Shown: piece by piece, positions 26,492-35,018 of the stretch | Layout of the letters: the number at the start of each line of letters is the position of its first letter | How positions within the stretch are numbered: position 1 is the first letter of the stretch | DNA from: Spirochaetia bacterium | GTDB lineage: Bacteria > Spirochaetota > Spirochaetia > CADAEX01 | DNA: 61,452 nucleotides | Direction: 5' to 3' | Assembly: GCA_017554185.1 (NCBI GenBank) | Contig: JAFZIU010000028.1 | Coordinates: 1-61,452 of the forward strand | Position numbers and translations under genes: made by a program | The notes under the pieces: model-generated | The model's input: the letters and a program-made list of their open reading frames with translations, nothing else | Databases searched by the model: none | What the model was told of the DNA's origin: nothing

Positions 26492-27849
26492 AGAAGTATC
26501 TTTTTCCCTGTCAGCTTATTGACTGCATCCAGCAGTGCATTATGCTCTTTTTCTGCAAAGGCTCTGTAAGAGGAAGCTGTCTTCTTTGCATACTTAAGGT
26601 TAAGATTTCCAGGTGTACCGGTGGAAGTCCTCTTCTTAATGGCTACAACAGGGTCCTCGTTCTTAAGCTTGTCCAGATTAAGGCCGACCTCTTTGTAGGC
26701 ATCCCGGAAGCTCTTTCCAGAAGCCACAAGGCGCAGAGCCTCGTCGGTGGCAAAGATATCAGGAGTGAAGCCCTCTTTAAGCTTATCCCTGTTCACCTGG
26801 AGCTCATCAACAGTAAGTTTGGCCACCAGTGTGCTCATATAAGCAGTATCCATAATCTTTATAAAGAGTTCCTTTGTCTCCTGGAAATCCCGGTTATATC
26901 CGGTGGGAAGAGCACGTACTACGTTCTTCATTCCCATGCAGAGACCAGATACAGATGCAGCTTTGCCACGGAGGAGCTCAAGGCCGTCCGGGTTCTTCTT
27001 CTGCGGCATTATGCTGCTTCCTGAACACAGGGAGGCTGGCAGCGAGAAATAGCCGAATTCAGGCATGGAAAAGATAATAAGGTCCTGGGCCAGCTTGCTG
27101 AAAGTAATGGTCATCTGCTCAAGAGCATCGGCAATCATAGACTCAATCTTGCCCCGTGAATTGTTGGCATAGAGCACGTTGTTCTGTATACCTGCAAAGC
27201 CTAAGAGGGATGCAGTGAGCTCCCGGTCAAGCGGCAGCGGCACCCCATAGCTTGCGGCAGAGCCCAGTGGACAGCGGTTATTAAGGTCATAGGCGGCCTT
27301 GAGGAATGCAATGTCGTCCAGAAGCTCCTCGGCAAATGCAGCACCCCACAGCCCTACAGAAGATGGCATTGCAATCTGCATGTGTGTGCGGCCGGGCATA
27401 GGGACATTCTTATACTTTTCTGCAAAGGCAGTGAGAGAATCAACCAGATCAAGGGCCTTGTCCATAATCTGCAGCATTCGGGTCTTGGCATAGAAACGGG
27501 TGGCAGTAAGCACCTGGTCATTCCTGGACCGGCCAGTGTGCACCTTCTTGCCTGCCTCACCCAGCTTTGCAGTAAGGTAGCCTTCGATTGCAGTATGGCA
27601 GTCCTCGTCCGAAAGCTTTATCTCGAACTTCCCTTCCCTATCCAGCTTGATTATTTCCAAGAGTGCGGCTTTAAGAGCCTTGAACTCAGCTTTTGTTAGG
27701 ACCCCTATCTCAGAAAGCATCTGGATATGGGCAATGCTGCAGAGGCAGTCCGACACCACCAGATTCTTGTCCAGGATATAATCGTTTCCAACAGTGAACT
27801 TCTCAAGAAGCTCGTTAAGATCATAGTTTTTAAACCACAGTTTAGCCAT
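26488..27849 (-). CDS. argH: Argininosuccinate lyase
   Basis: Splits argininosuccinate to arginine and fumarate, the last step of arginine synthesis. 453 residues, normal size. HTGRSRNDQ, the catalytic region GRTHMQIAMPSSVGLW and the fumarase-superfamily signature GSSIMPQKKNPDGLE are all present. AAGGA lies seven bases before the ATG. It is the last gene of the htrA operon, an unexpected place for an arginine gene. No other arg gene is in the window. Confidence 0.97.
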   Translation of the reverse strand: MAKLWFKNYDLNELLEKFTVGNDYILDKNLVVSDCLCSIAHIQMLSEIGVLTKAEFKALKAALLEIIKLDREGKFEIKLSDEDCHTAIEGYLTAKLGEAGKKVHTGRSRNDQVLTATRFYAKTRMLQIMDKALDLVDSLTAFAEKYKNVPMPGRTHMQIAMPSSVGLWGAAFAEELLDDIAFLKAAYDLNNRCPLGSAASYGVPLPLDRELTASLLGFAGIQNNVLYANNSRGKIESMIADALEQMTITFSKLAQDLIIFSMPEFGYFSLPASLCSGSSIMPQKKNPDGLELLRGKAASVSGLCMGMKNVVRALPTGYNRDFQETKELFIKIMDTAYMSTLVAKLTVDELQVNRDKLKEGFTPDIFATDEALRLVASGKSFRDAYKEVGLNLDKLKNEDPVVAIKKRTSTGTPGNLNLKYAKKTASSYRAFAEKEHNALLDAVNKLTGKKILL

Positions 27850-27864
27850 GTTACATTCCTTATA

Positions 27865-28737
27865 TCAAAGCTTTATCCGTTTTGTTCCAATAAGCTGGAA
27901 AGGAAGCTCAAAACTCTTAAGATATGGAGATGTGGACTTGCAGAAAAGAGTTCCCTTGAAATCAAAACGCACATCCTGCTCACTCAAGACAAGGGCATAG
28001 GCCTCTGATACCATGCTGCTGGTCCTCAGCGCTATATTGAGCGGTATGTCGCTCTTCTGCCCCGGCTTTACCAATATCTGGCGCCGTGTGTTTCCAGTTG
28101 CCCACTTTGTGTTGTTTATAATCAGTGAATAATCGACACGCTCCAGATGAATATCAAAGCCGTTTTTATTCTGTATGGAAGCGGTGACAGCAAATACTAC
28201 CTGATCTGTCTCCATGGATTTAAGGAGGATGGAATCAAGGTTCACCACTGGCTTCTTAAGCATTGGAAGCTCGCCTGTAGCCACCACAGAGTTGTTGGAT
28301 TTTCCGAATATAGGAAGCTTGAAGTTGACATCTGCTGACACAGAATAAGAAACTACATCCAGCCTCTGCAGGGAAGGATGCTTCTCGTACAGCTCCTTGA
28401 AAGCGATGGAGATGGGAATCTGTATTTCCTCCACCTTGTTGGGGGCAATCTTTCCATTGTCTGGCAGCGAACCTGTTTTATATAGTATCTCTCCCAGCTT
28501 AAGGGTCCAGGTTATCTTAGGATAATCGACAGAGATGGAGTTAAGGTTGTTTATCTTCAAGTTGAGCATTGCCTCCATCGAATCAAAATCGAGGGAAGTG
28601 ATCTCAAGCCCATCTGTTGATACATCCGGCTTGTTGAAGACAGACTGGATAGGGTTCTTGATGGCAGCCATGCCAGTCTGGCAGATCAGAAAGAGGAAAA
28701 ATATAAATAATACAAGAGCTTTTTTCTTAAGCATCAT
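27865..28737 (-). CDS. Exported LEA_2/WHy-domain protein
   Basis: 290 residues with an N-terminal signal or anchor segment (ALVLFIFFLFLICQTGMAA). The rest appears to be two tandem LEA-14-like domains (about 35-155 and 160-290). Each has the pattern L-x-L-x-(I/V)-x-N-x-N-x-(I/F)-x-(I/L): LKINNLNSISVDYPKI and ASIQNKNGFDIHLERV. Such domains are found in bacterial water-stress-type proteins, with no fixed biochemical role. The start overlaps the stop of the U32 gene (ATGATG). The first or second ATG may be used. Confidence 0.78.
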   Translation of the reverse strand: MMLKKKALVLFIFFLFLICQTGMAAIKNPIQSVFNKPDVSTDGLEITSLDFDSMEAMLNLKINNLNSISVDYPKITWTLKLGEILYKTGSLPDNGKIAPNKVEEIQIPISIAFKELYEKHPSLQRLDVVSYSVSADVNFKLPIFGKSNNSVVATGELPMLKKPVVNLDSILLKSMETDQVVFAVTASIQNKNGFDIHLERVDYSLIINNTKWATGNTRRQILVKPGQKSDIPLNIALRTSSMVSEAYALVLSEQDVRFDFKGTLFCKSTSPYLKSFELPFQLIGTKRIKL

Positions 28738-29924
28738 CCCTTCTTTCTTATAATATATCCCTTTTTCAGCTTTTTGTCTGTCTTTATATAAGCAATTTTA
28801 CCATGATCTGTTTTGGGCACACTCTGCATATCTTCATCCAGAAGAGTAAATCCCTCATCCGCAAGGTATAGGAGGTCTGGGCCTATGTACTCTATGCTGT
28901 CAGATGCAAGTATCTGGTTCTTGACATCAAGCCGATAAATGCCCTCTCCTGCCTGTTCCTCCACGCTGCCCAGGAACTGAGCCTCGGACATGTATGACTT
29001 GAAGGTAGGCATCTCAATCTCATCCTTGCCATAATAGAAGCCGGTGGAGAATTCACGGTGGCTGACATTGAATATCTCGTCCACATAGGGCTTGGGATCC
29101 TCTTTGGAAATCCCTTCGATATAATCCAGCTGCTTGCGGTAAGCCCGTGTAATCACTGCTGTGTAGTAGATGGACTTCATGCGTCCTTCTATCTTGATGG
29201 AATCGACCCCTGCATCCTTAAGTTCCTTAAGATGGTCTATCATGCAGAGATCCTTGGAAGAGAGGATAGAGGTAAAGTTCTCCCCCTGCACCACCGGGAA
29301 GTATTCACCGGGCCGCTCCGACTCCTCCAGCACCCTGTACTGCCATCGGCAGGAATGGGCACAGTCCCCCTGGTTTGCGCTGCGGTCGGCCAGATACTTG
29401 CTCAAGAAGCAGCGGCCCGAGTATGCAAGGCACATTGCACCGTGGGCAAACACCTCGATCTCCAGGCCAGGTACATTGTTCTTTATTGCCTCAATCTCCT
29501 TGAGGGAAAGCTCCCGGCCCAGCACTATACGCTTGATCCCCATGTCATGGTACATCTTGGCAGCCTCGGTGTTCACGCAGTTTGCCTGGGTACTGAGGTG
29601 CAGCTCCTTGTCGGGGAAATTCTTCTTAAGATAGCCCAGTATACCGATATCGCTGATTATAAAGCCATCCAGCGGATACTGATGTATGTAGTCTGATTCT
29701 TTTTCCAGAGTCTCGATATCGGAGTCGTGGAAGTAGATGTTTAGTGCAGTGTAGAGCTTTTTATTGCCCTTTACTCTGCGGATAGCCTCGTATTCGTCGG
29801 CAGAAAAATTGTCGGCCTTGGCACGGAGCGAGAAGTTTTTTATTCCGATATAAGCGGCATCTGCGCCATATTCATAGGCATAGTAGAGTTTTTCTATGTT
29901 CCCGGCCGGGGATAACAGTTCCAT
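28734..29924 (-). CDS. U32 family peptidase (TrhP/RlhA-like)
   Basis: 396 residues. The first residues MELLSPAGNIEKLYYAYEYGADAAYIG and the U32 signature EVFAHGAMCLAYSGRCFLS (about residues 158-176) are unambiguous; further Cys residues (CAHSCRW) complete the usual Fe-S-type set. Members TrhP and RlhA act in hydroxylation of tRNA or 23S rRNA rather than proteolysis, and that is the more likely role. No Shine-Dalgarno precedes the ATG, three bases after the esterase stop, so coupling is probable. Confidence 0.92.
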   Translation of the reverse strand: MELLSPAGNIEKLYYAYEYGADAAYIGIKNFSLRAKADNFSADEYEAIRRVKGNKKLYTALNIYFHDSDIETLEKESDYIHQYPLDGFIISDIGILGYLKKNFPDKELHLSTQANCVNTEAAKMYHDMGIKRIVLGRELSLKEIEAIKNNVPGLEIEVFAHGAMCLAYSGRCFLSKYLADRSANQGDCAHSCRWQYRVLEESERPGEYFPVVQGENFTSILSSKDLCMIDHLKELKDAGVDSIKIEGRMKSIYYTAVITRAYRKQLDYIEGISKEDPKPYVDEIFNVSHREFSTGFYYGKDEIEMPTFKSYMSEAQFLGSVEEQAGEGIYRLDVKNQILASDSIEYIGPDLLYLADEGFTLLDEDMQSVPKTDHGKIAYIKTDKKLKKGYIIRKKG

Positions 29925-29927
29925 TCT

Positions 29928-30761
29928 TCAATGGTATAATTTTTTAAGCCAACTGTAAAGTGTGTCTCCCCAGCCATAATTCATGCCAAAGCCATGGCCT
30001 CCTGTCTCCCGAAAGATAAACTCATGGCTTACCCCGGCCTGAGTAAGTGCCTGGTCTAAATCCACGCTGTTGCGGTAATCCACAGTCTTGTCATCCTTGC
30101 AGGCCAGAAGGAACACAGGAGGCATTCCGCTTTTCATCTGGCACTCCATGGAGAAAAGGTGCTTGGTTTCTTCCGATGCACTGCGCCCTAAAAGGCTGAT
30201 CTGGGACCAGTGGTGGGCATAGGGCTTTTCCATTGAGACCACTGGATAGACTGGGATTACAAAGTCGGGCTTCAGGCTTACATCAGTCTCAATCCCCAGC
30301 TCTTTCAGAAAGTTCTGGTTGCCGAAGGCTCCGGCCATAGTAACCAGATGACCGCCGGCCGAAAAGCCGATAGCTCCCACCCTGCCGGTATCTATATCAT
30401 ACGCAGCTGCATTTTCCCGCACCAGCTGCATAGTACGCTGGAAATCCTGAATCATTGCAGGATGATGATAGCCGTCCATAGCCACCCTGTATTTAAGTAC
30501 AAAGGCATGGTAGCCACGTTCTGTAAACCAGGCGGCAACTTCATGCCCCTCGTGCTTCATGCCCAGATGGTGGTAGCTGCCGCCGGGGCATATTATTACA
30601 GCCGCATGAACATCTGCCTCTTTCTCCGGTGCATAGACATAAAAGCAAGAACGCTCATTCCGCATGGAATGAACGTTCTTCCAGAGATATACCTTCTCCT
30701 GGCCCCAGACAGCGGTCAGAACCAGGAAAAAGATAATTGCAAGGCAGCTTGTCCGCCTCAT
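29928..30761 (-). CDS. Exported alpha/beta-hydrolase (acetyl-esterase/xylanase B-like)
   Basis: 277 residues with a signal peptide ending near VWGQ. The hydrolase fold shows the oxyanion loop CPGGSYHHL, the nucleophile elbow GFSAGGH, an acid region LLACKDDKTVDY and the catalytic His in ETGGHGFGM. It resembles the BD-FAE/xylan-esterase type lipases of gut bacteria. The likely role is removing acetyl or similar groups from plant polysaccharides outside the cytoplasm. It starts by ATGA overlap with htrA. Confidence 0.88.
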   Translation of the reverse strand: MRRTSCLAIIFFLVLTAVWGQEKVYLWKNVHSMRNERSCFYVYAPEKEADVHAAVIICPGGSYHHLGMKHEGHEVAAWFTERGYHAFVLKYRVAMDGYHHPAMIQDFQRTMQLVRENAAAYDIDTGRVGAIGFSAGGHLVTMAGAFGNQNFLKELGIETDVSLKPDFVIPVYPVVSMEKPYAHHWSQISLLGRSASEETKHLFSMECQMKSGMPPVFLLACKDDKTVDYRNSVDLDQALTQAGVSHEFIFRETGGHGFGMNYGWGDTLYSWLKKLYH

Positions 30762-32251
30762 TTAACAATTCCAATAATGATTTTCTGTCCCTTTCTATTT
30801 ATCTGGAACATCTTCTTGCTGGACTTGTCGTTCAGTGCATTATAGAACTCAGCCATATTGGTCACAGGCTTGTCGTTGATCTCCTGGATGACATCTCCGA
30901 CCTTGAGGTTTGCCTGTTCTGCAGCTGTACCCTGAGATACTGCCACAATCATGACACCCTTGATATCTCCGAGCTCACCCTTTGTCCTCATCTTCTCATC
31001 AATATTGATGGCAAGGAAACCTGGGAAGATGTCACGGTTGGCCTTAACCTTCTCCTCCTCATCCCTAGCTTCAAGAATTACACTGAGAGTCATCTCTTTC
31101 TTGTTCCTGATAAGGGTGAACTTAGCCTCTTCCTTTGGAGGAATAGTGCCGATCACCTTGGTCAGCTGTACAGAATCAGAGATTTCAGTTCCGTTGATCT
31201 TGGTGATGAAGTCACCGGGGAGGATTCCAGCCTTGTCTGCCGGAGAATCATTGAATACACCGAGAATAAGCCCACCGCCCTTGTTGCCAAGGCCCAGGTC
31301 CTTGCGCAGGTCTGGATAGCTGTGCTCATCCACTGTATCAATGGAAACACCAAGCCAGCCGTATTCAACCTTTCCTTTTGTGATAAAGTCGTTGGCAATA
31401 CGCTTTGCATTGTTGGAAGGAATGGCAAAGCCAAGTCCTATGCTGCCGCCGCTCTGGGTTGCAATCCAGGTGTTGATTCCCACAACCTCGCCTTTCATAT
31501 TGACCAGTGCACCGCCGGAGTTACCCGGGTTGATGGAAGCATCGGTCTGGATATAGTCGGTATAGTTTGAGATATTTCCGGTGCTCTTTCTCTGAAGACC
31601 GCTGATAATACCGCAGGTAACTGTGGACTCATAGCCGTAAGGTGAACCGATGGCAAGTACAATGTCTCCAACCTCAAGGGAATCGGAGTCTCCGAAGGTG
31701 GCTACAGGAACTTTCTCTGAACACTTGAATGATACAAGAGCCAGGTCAATTCTGTCGTCGGCACCAACTTTTGTAGCCTCGAATTTCTGGCCGTCAGAAA
31801 GCTTTACAGTAATCTGGTCTGCCTTTCCAGCCACATGGCTGTTGGTAAGTACAAATACTGTATCGCCATCCTGCTTGATGATGATACCGGAACCAAGACC
31901 CGGACGCTCATATTCTCTGTATGTCTTTCCATTTTTTCCATTGTTTTCGCCCCCACGGCCGCCGCCGAAGAAGAATTCAAATGGATTGAAGAAATTGAAT
32001 GGAGTGGTCTCCTGGCGCACAACCTCAACAACATCCAGTTCTACAACAGAAGGAAGCACCTTTTTGGTAATTCCGCTGAAGGAAAAGTATACTTCCCCTT
32101 TATTGCTGGGTACCACCCTCTGATCCTGGGATGGCTGGGTTTCAGCGGTTCCGCTTTCCGGTTTTGCCTGTTCAGATGAACCCATGGCAAAGATCAAGGA
32201 AGCTGCGAACATAAAGATTAAAAGCATAAGTAAAAATTTTTTAAGATGCAT
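30758..32251 (-). CDS. htrA: Periplasmic serine protease HtrA/DegP
   Basis: 497 residues. An N-terminal hydrophobic export segment is followed by a Ser/Thr/Pro-rich linker and a trypsin-like domain. The catalytic triad is visible in TNSHVAG (His), DRIDLAL (Asp) and NPGNSGGAL (Ser). Two PDZ domains follow (about 310-400 and 420-497). A Gly/Asn-rich loop near residues 90-110 (GGGRGGENNGKNGK) matches the LA loop. It is a quality-control protease. It heads the five-gene unit ending in argH, with its own promoter and GGAG site. Confidence 0.96.
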   Translation of the reverse strand: MHLKKFLLMLLIFMFAASLIFAMGSSEQAKPESGTAETQPSQDQRVVPSNKGEVYFSFSGITKKVLPSVVELDVVEVVRQETTPFNFFNPFEFFFGGGRGGENNGKNGKTYREYERPGLGSGIIIKQDGDTVFVLTNSHVAGKADQITVKLSDGQKFEATKVGADDRIDLALVSFKCSEKVPVATFGDSDSLEVGDIVLAIGSPYGYESTVTCGIISGLQRKSTGNISNYTDYIQTDASINPGNSGGALVNMKGEVVGINTWIATQSGGSIGLGFAIPSNNAKRIANDFITKGKVEYGWLGVSIDTVDEHSYPDLRKDLGLGNKGGGLILGVFNDSPADKAGILPGDFITKINGTEISDSVQLTKVIGTIPPKEEAKFTLIRNKKEMTLSVILEARDEEEKVKANRDIFPGFLAINIDEKMRTKGELGDIKGVMIVAVSQGTAAEQANLKVGDVIQEINDKPVTNMAEFYNALNDKSSKKMFQINRKGQKIIIGIVK

Positions 32252-32273
32252 ACATTTATCTCCTGATACTTAA

Positions 32274-32302
32274 AATATACTCACAAAACATAAACAAGCC
32301 AA
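32274..32302 (-). promoter_or_regulatory. Promoter of the htrA operon
   Basis: Minus strand TTGGCT (32297-32302), 17 bases, TATATT (32274-32279). A leader of about 17 bases with GGAG precedes the ATG, in contrast to the leaderless genes. Confidence 0.6.
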
Positions 32303-32371
32303 CAGTAAGAATGTTATAAAAAATCTCATTTTTTTCTTTTTTTTCTTTCCTTGCCATGCTAAACTTATTCC

Positions 32372-33649
32372 ATGCTGTGGAACATGCCTGTCATAGCCGC
32401 TATTTTCATCTCTCTTGGAGCTATTCTTATAGCAGACCGCGTCATAAAGAACCTGGCTGTCTCCATCCTGGCCGGGTCCTTCCTTCTTTCCATGCTTTCA
32501 AGGCGTACCCTGCTGGAGACCCTAAAGATAGCGGTATATAGGGTCTGCAACTTTGACTCCTGCATGCTTTTCCTGCTTATCTTCCTTATGATAACTATGA
32601 GCAACCAGATAAAGGAGAACAATATAATGGGTGCCATGACCGAGGGACTCAAGGAGAGGTTCTCCGGCAAGACCCTGCTGGTGTCGGTGGCTGCACTCAT
32701 AGGCCTTATCCCCATGCCGGGAGGAGCCCTGTTCTCTGCTCCGCTGGTAGAGGCCTGCGATACAGAACACCGGCTTTCAGGCGACACCAAGACACAGATA
32801 AACTACTGGTTCCGCCATATGTGGGAGTACTGGTTCCCCCTCTACGCCGGTGTAATAATGGCGCTGCAGATAACAGGGCTTGAGTTTTACCAGTTGTTCC
32901 TGGCCAATATCTCTATGTCTTTTATCCATATATTTGCAGGATATGTGTGCATCCTGAAGGGGCTGGACCTTCCGAAAGTGCAGCCACCTGCGGGGAAGAA
33001 GAAGCCGGTTGTCAGATATCTGCTTCCAATTATCATTATTATAGGAGGATCATTCCTCCTTTCTGCCCTGCTGCCGGCCCTCAAGGCCACATCCAAGTAC
33101 CTGCCGCTTATTCTTAGCATACTTACGGCTATAATCACCACCCAGATGTGGAAACCGCTGGGAAGCGCCGTGTGGAAGCGGCTCCTGGCTGCCAAGAACG
33201 CCTGGCGCATGGTGCTTGTTGTAGTAGTTATAACAATATACAGCGGCTTTATAGGGCAGCCTCTGGCCGACGGATCATACCTTATGGATGTGATGCGACT
33301 GGAGCTAAGCGAAACCGGTATTCCAACCATACTGCTCATTGCCATCCTGCCGCTGGTCAGCGGTATAGCCACTGGAATAGCCCTGGGCTTTGTGGGAACC
33401 AGCTTCCCAATCATCTTCTCGCTGCTGGGACCGGATCCAGCCCTTAAGAGCATAATTATAATGGTAATAATCGGCTACAGCTTCGGCCAGATAGGGCAGC
33501 TTCTCTCCCCTGTCCATGTGTGCAACGTGGTCACCAACCGGTTCTTCAACACAAGCCTGTTCAAGAACACATTCTTTATAGCAAAACCCTGCCTGTTCAT
33601 CGCAGCAGGTGCAATCATATCAGCATCAGTCGTCTACTGGATTCTGTAA
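32372..33649 (+). CDS. DUF401 family membrane protein (GntP-like permease)
   Basis: 425-residue polytopic membrane protein with about 10-11 hydrophobic segments. GLIPMPGGALFSAPLVEAC is the DUF401 hallmark. FRHMWEYWFPLYAGVI and GFVGTSFPI also fit. The family is related to GntP/C4-type carriers; the substrate is unknown. TAAACT preceded by TGC (extended -10) ends six bases before the ATG and there is no Shine-Dalgarno, so a leaderless mRNA is likely, though no clear -35 is present. Its last 24 bases overlap the convergent Crp/Fnr gene. Confidence 0.85.
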   Translation: MLWNMPVIAAIFISLGAILIADRVIKNLAVSILAGSFLLSMLSRRTLLETLKIAVYRVCNFDSCMLFLLIFLMITMSNQIKENNIMGAMTEGLKERFSGKTLLVSVAALIGLIPMPGGALFSAPLVEACDTEHRLSGDTKTQINYWFRHMWEYWFPLYAGVIMALQITGLEFYQLFLANISMSFIHIFAGYVCILKGLDLPKVQPPAGKKKPVVRYLLPIIIIIGGSFLLSALLPALKATSKYLPLILSILTAIITTQMWKPLGSAVWKRLLAAKNAWRMVLVVVVITIYSGFIGQPLADGSYLMDVMRLELSETGIPTILLIAILPLVSGIATGIALGFVGTSFPIIFSLLGPDPALKSIIIMVIIGYSFGQIGQLLSPVHVCNVVTNRFFNTSLFKNTFFIAKPCLFIAAGAIISASVVYWIL

Positions 33650-34303
33650 TAAGGTAAAATTGCTTTTATGACAGCGTATAAGGTTCTCTTTGCAAAGCTT
33701 GCTTATTTCTGCCGACAGCCCGCTCCGGTCCACTCCAAGATAATCGGCCAAAGTCTGCCTGTCATAGGGAATCACAAAAGAATCAGAGCCTTTTTTCTTT
33801 GCTGTCATGACCAGATATGCTAAAAGCTTATCCCTTGTAGTCCGTCTTGATGTCACAGATATTTTCTCCTCCAGCATCAGGTTTTTACGGGTTACAATCT
33901 TAAGAAGGTTAAAAATCATCCTGTTATGGAACGCACAGGCATGGCTGCAAGTACGGGTTATCCGTCTGGCATTGATAAGCATGACATAAGAGTCCTCGGC
34001 TGCTATTACATCCATGGGCATATGTTCTATATCAGAACAGGCAAAGTTTTCTCCAAAGGTCTGAGAAGTTTTCATCTCTCCGATTATACTTCGGTTACCA
34101 TAATAATCGGTACGGACTATCTGCACTTTTCCCGAAAGGACAATTCCCACACTCCCCGCCTTATCGCCTGCAGAGAATATATAATTACCTTTCCTATACT
34201 TGTGAGTCTTTGCTCCCAGGCAGTCAAGCATTGCTGAAACATGATCGGAATTGATTGAATCAAAGATGGGACAATTGTCTAAAGCTTTCAAAAAATTTTT
34301 CAT
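33626..34303 (-). CDS. Crp/Fnr-family regulator, probable HcpR
   Basis: 225 residues. A cyclic-nucleotide-type beta-roll sensor (about 15-125, with YRKGNYIFSAGDKAGSVGIVLSGKVQIV) is followed by a long dimer helix and a winged helix-turn-helix (YDRQTLADYLGVDRSGLSAEISKL, residues about 180-205). It is divergent from ferredoxin and hcp, the classical place of HcpR, which controls the nitrosative-stress response in anaerobes. I start at the ATG at 34303 after AGAG. A longer form from 34348 would run through the inverted repeat at 34317-34330. That repeat is placed to allow autoregulation. Confidence 0.87.
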   Translation of the reverse strand: MKNFLKALDNCPIFDSINSDHVSAMLDCLGAKTHKYRKGNYIFSAGDKAGSVGIVLSGKVQIVRTDYYGNRSIIGEMKTSQTFGENFACSDIEHMPMDVIAAEDSYVMLINARRITRTCSHACAFHNRMIFNLLKIVTRKNLMLEEKISVTSRRTTRDKLLAYLVMTAKKKGSDSFVIPYDRQTLADYLGVDRSGLSAEISKLCKENLIRCHKSNFTLLQNPVDD

Positions 34304-34316
34304 TTTTTCTCTTTTT

Positions 34317-34330
34317 GTTGAATTTTCAAC
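34317..34330. promoter_or_regulatory. Inverted repeat GTTGAA-TT-TTCAAC, candidate HcpR operator
   Basis: Perfect six-base arms separated by two bases, located between the divergent regulator and the ferredoxin-hcp genes. It lies 14 bases upstream of the regulator ATG and about 56 upstream of the ferredoxin ATG. Related to, but spaced differently from, an FNR box (TTGAT-N4-ATCAA). Confidence 0.6.
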
Positions 34331-34385
34331 ATATCTCAAACAAAACATATGCTAAAAACAAGTATAAGTCAAGAAAGGAGACTAT

Positions 34386-35003
34386 ATGATCAGACAAATA
34401 ATAAAGATAGATGAAGATAAATGTAACGGATGCGGCCTTTGTGCTACCGCGTGCCACGAAGGTGCAATAAAGATAATAAATGGAAAAGCCAAGCTTATTC
34501 GTGATGATTACTGCGATGGAATGGGAGACTGCCTGCCAGGTTGCCCTACCGGAGCTATAACCTTTGAGAATCGGGAAGCCCTGCCCTATGATGAGAAAGC
34601 TGTACAGGAAGCAAAAGCTGCAGTTGCCATTCCCAGGAAAAGCTGTCTTGGCCAGTGGCCTTGCCAGATAAAGCTGGTGCCGGTTAATGCCCCTTATTTC
34701 AACGGAGCAAAGCTGCTGGTTGCAGCCGACTGCACTGCATACGCCTATGCCAATATGCATGAAGAGTTCATGAAAGGCAAGATAACCCTGATCGGCTGCC
34801 CTAAGCTTGATGCAATTGATTATTCAGAGAAGCTTACAGAAATCATTAAGAACAATGAGATAAAGAGTGTGACTATAGTCCGGATGGAAGTACCCTGCTG
34901 CGGAGGGCTCCAGTGGGCTGTTGAGACTGCACTTAAGGCCAGCGGGAAGTTTATCCCATGGCAGGTTGTCACCATCTCCCGGGATGGAAGGATATTAGAA
35001 TAA
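34386..35003 (+). CDS. 4Fe-4S ferredoxin-type protein partnered with Hcp (FrdX-like)
   Basis: 205 residues. Two ferredoxin clusters open the protein: CNGCGLCATACHEG (one complete [4Fe-4S] motif) and CDGMGDCLPGCPTG (variant spacing). The remaining 140 residues contain further cysteines (CLGQWPC, CTAYAYA, IGCPKLD, VPCCGG) and no known catalytic motif. Genes of this kind sit next to hcp in many anaerobes and are thought to pass electrons to it. AAAGGAG lies upstream of the ATG. Only 15 bases separate it from hcp. Confidence 0.9.
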   Translation: MIRQIIKIDEDKCNGCGLCATACHEGAIKIINGKAKLIRDDYCDGMGDCLPGCPTGAITFENREALPYDEKAVQEAKAAVAIPRKSCLGQWPCQIKLVPVNAPYFNGAKLLVAADCTAYAYANMHEEFMKGKITLIGCPKLDAIDYSEKLTEIIKNNEIKSVTIVRMEVPCCGGLQWAVETALKASGKFIPWQVVTISRDGRILE

Positions 35004-35018
35004 AAAAGGAGAAAAGAA

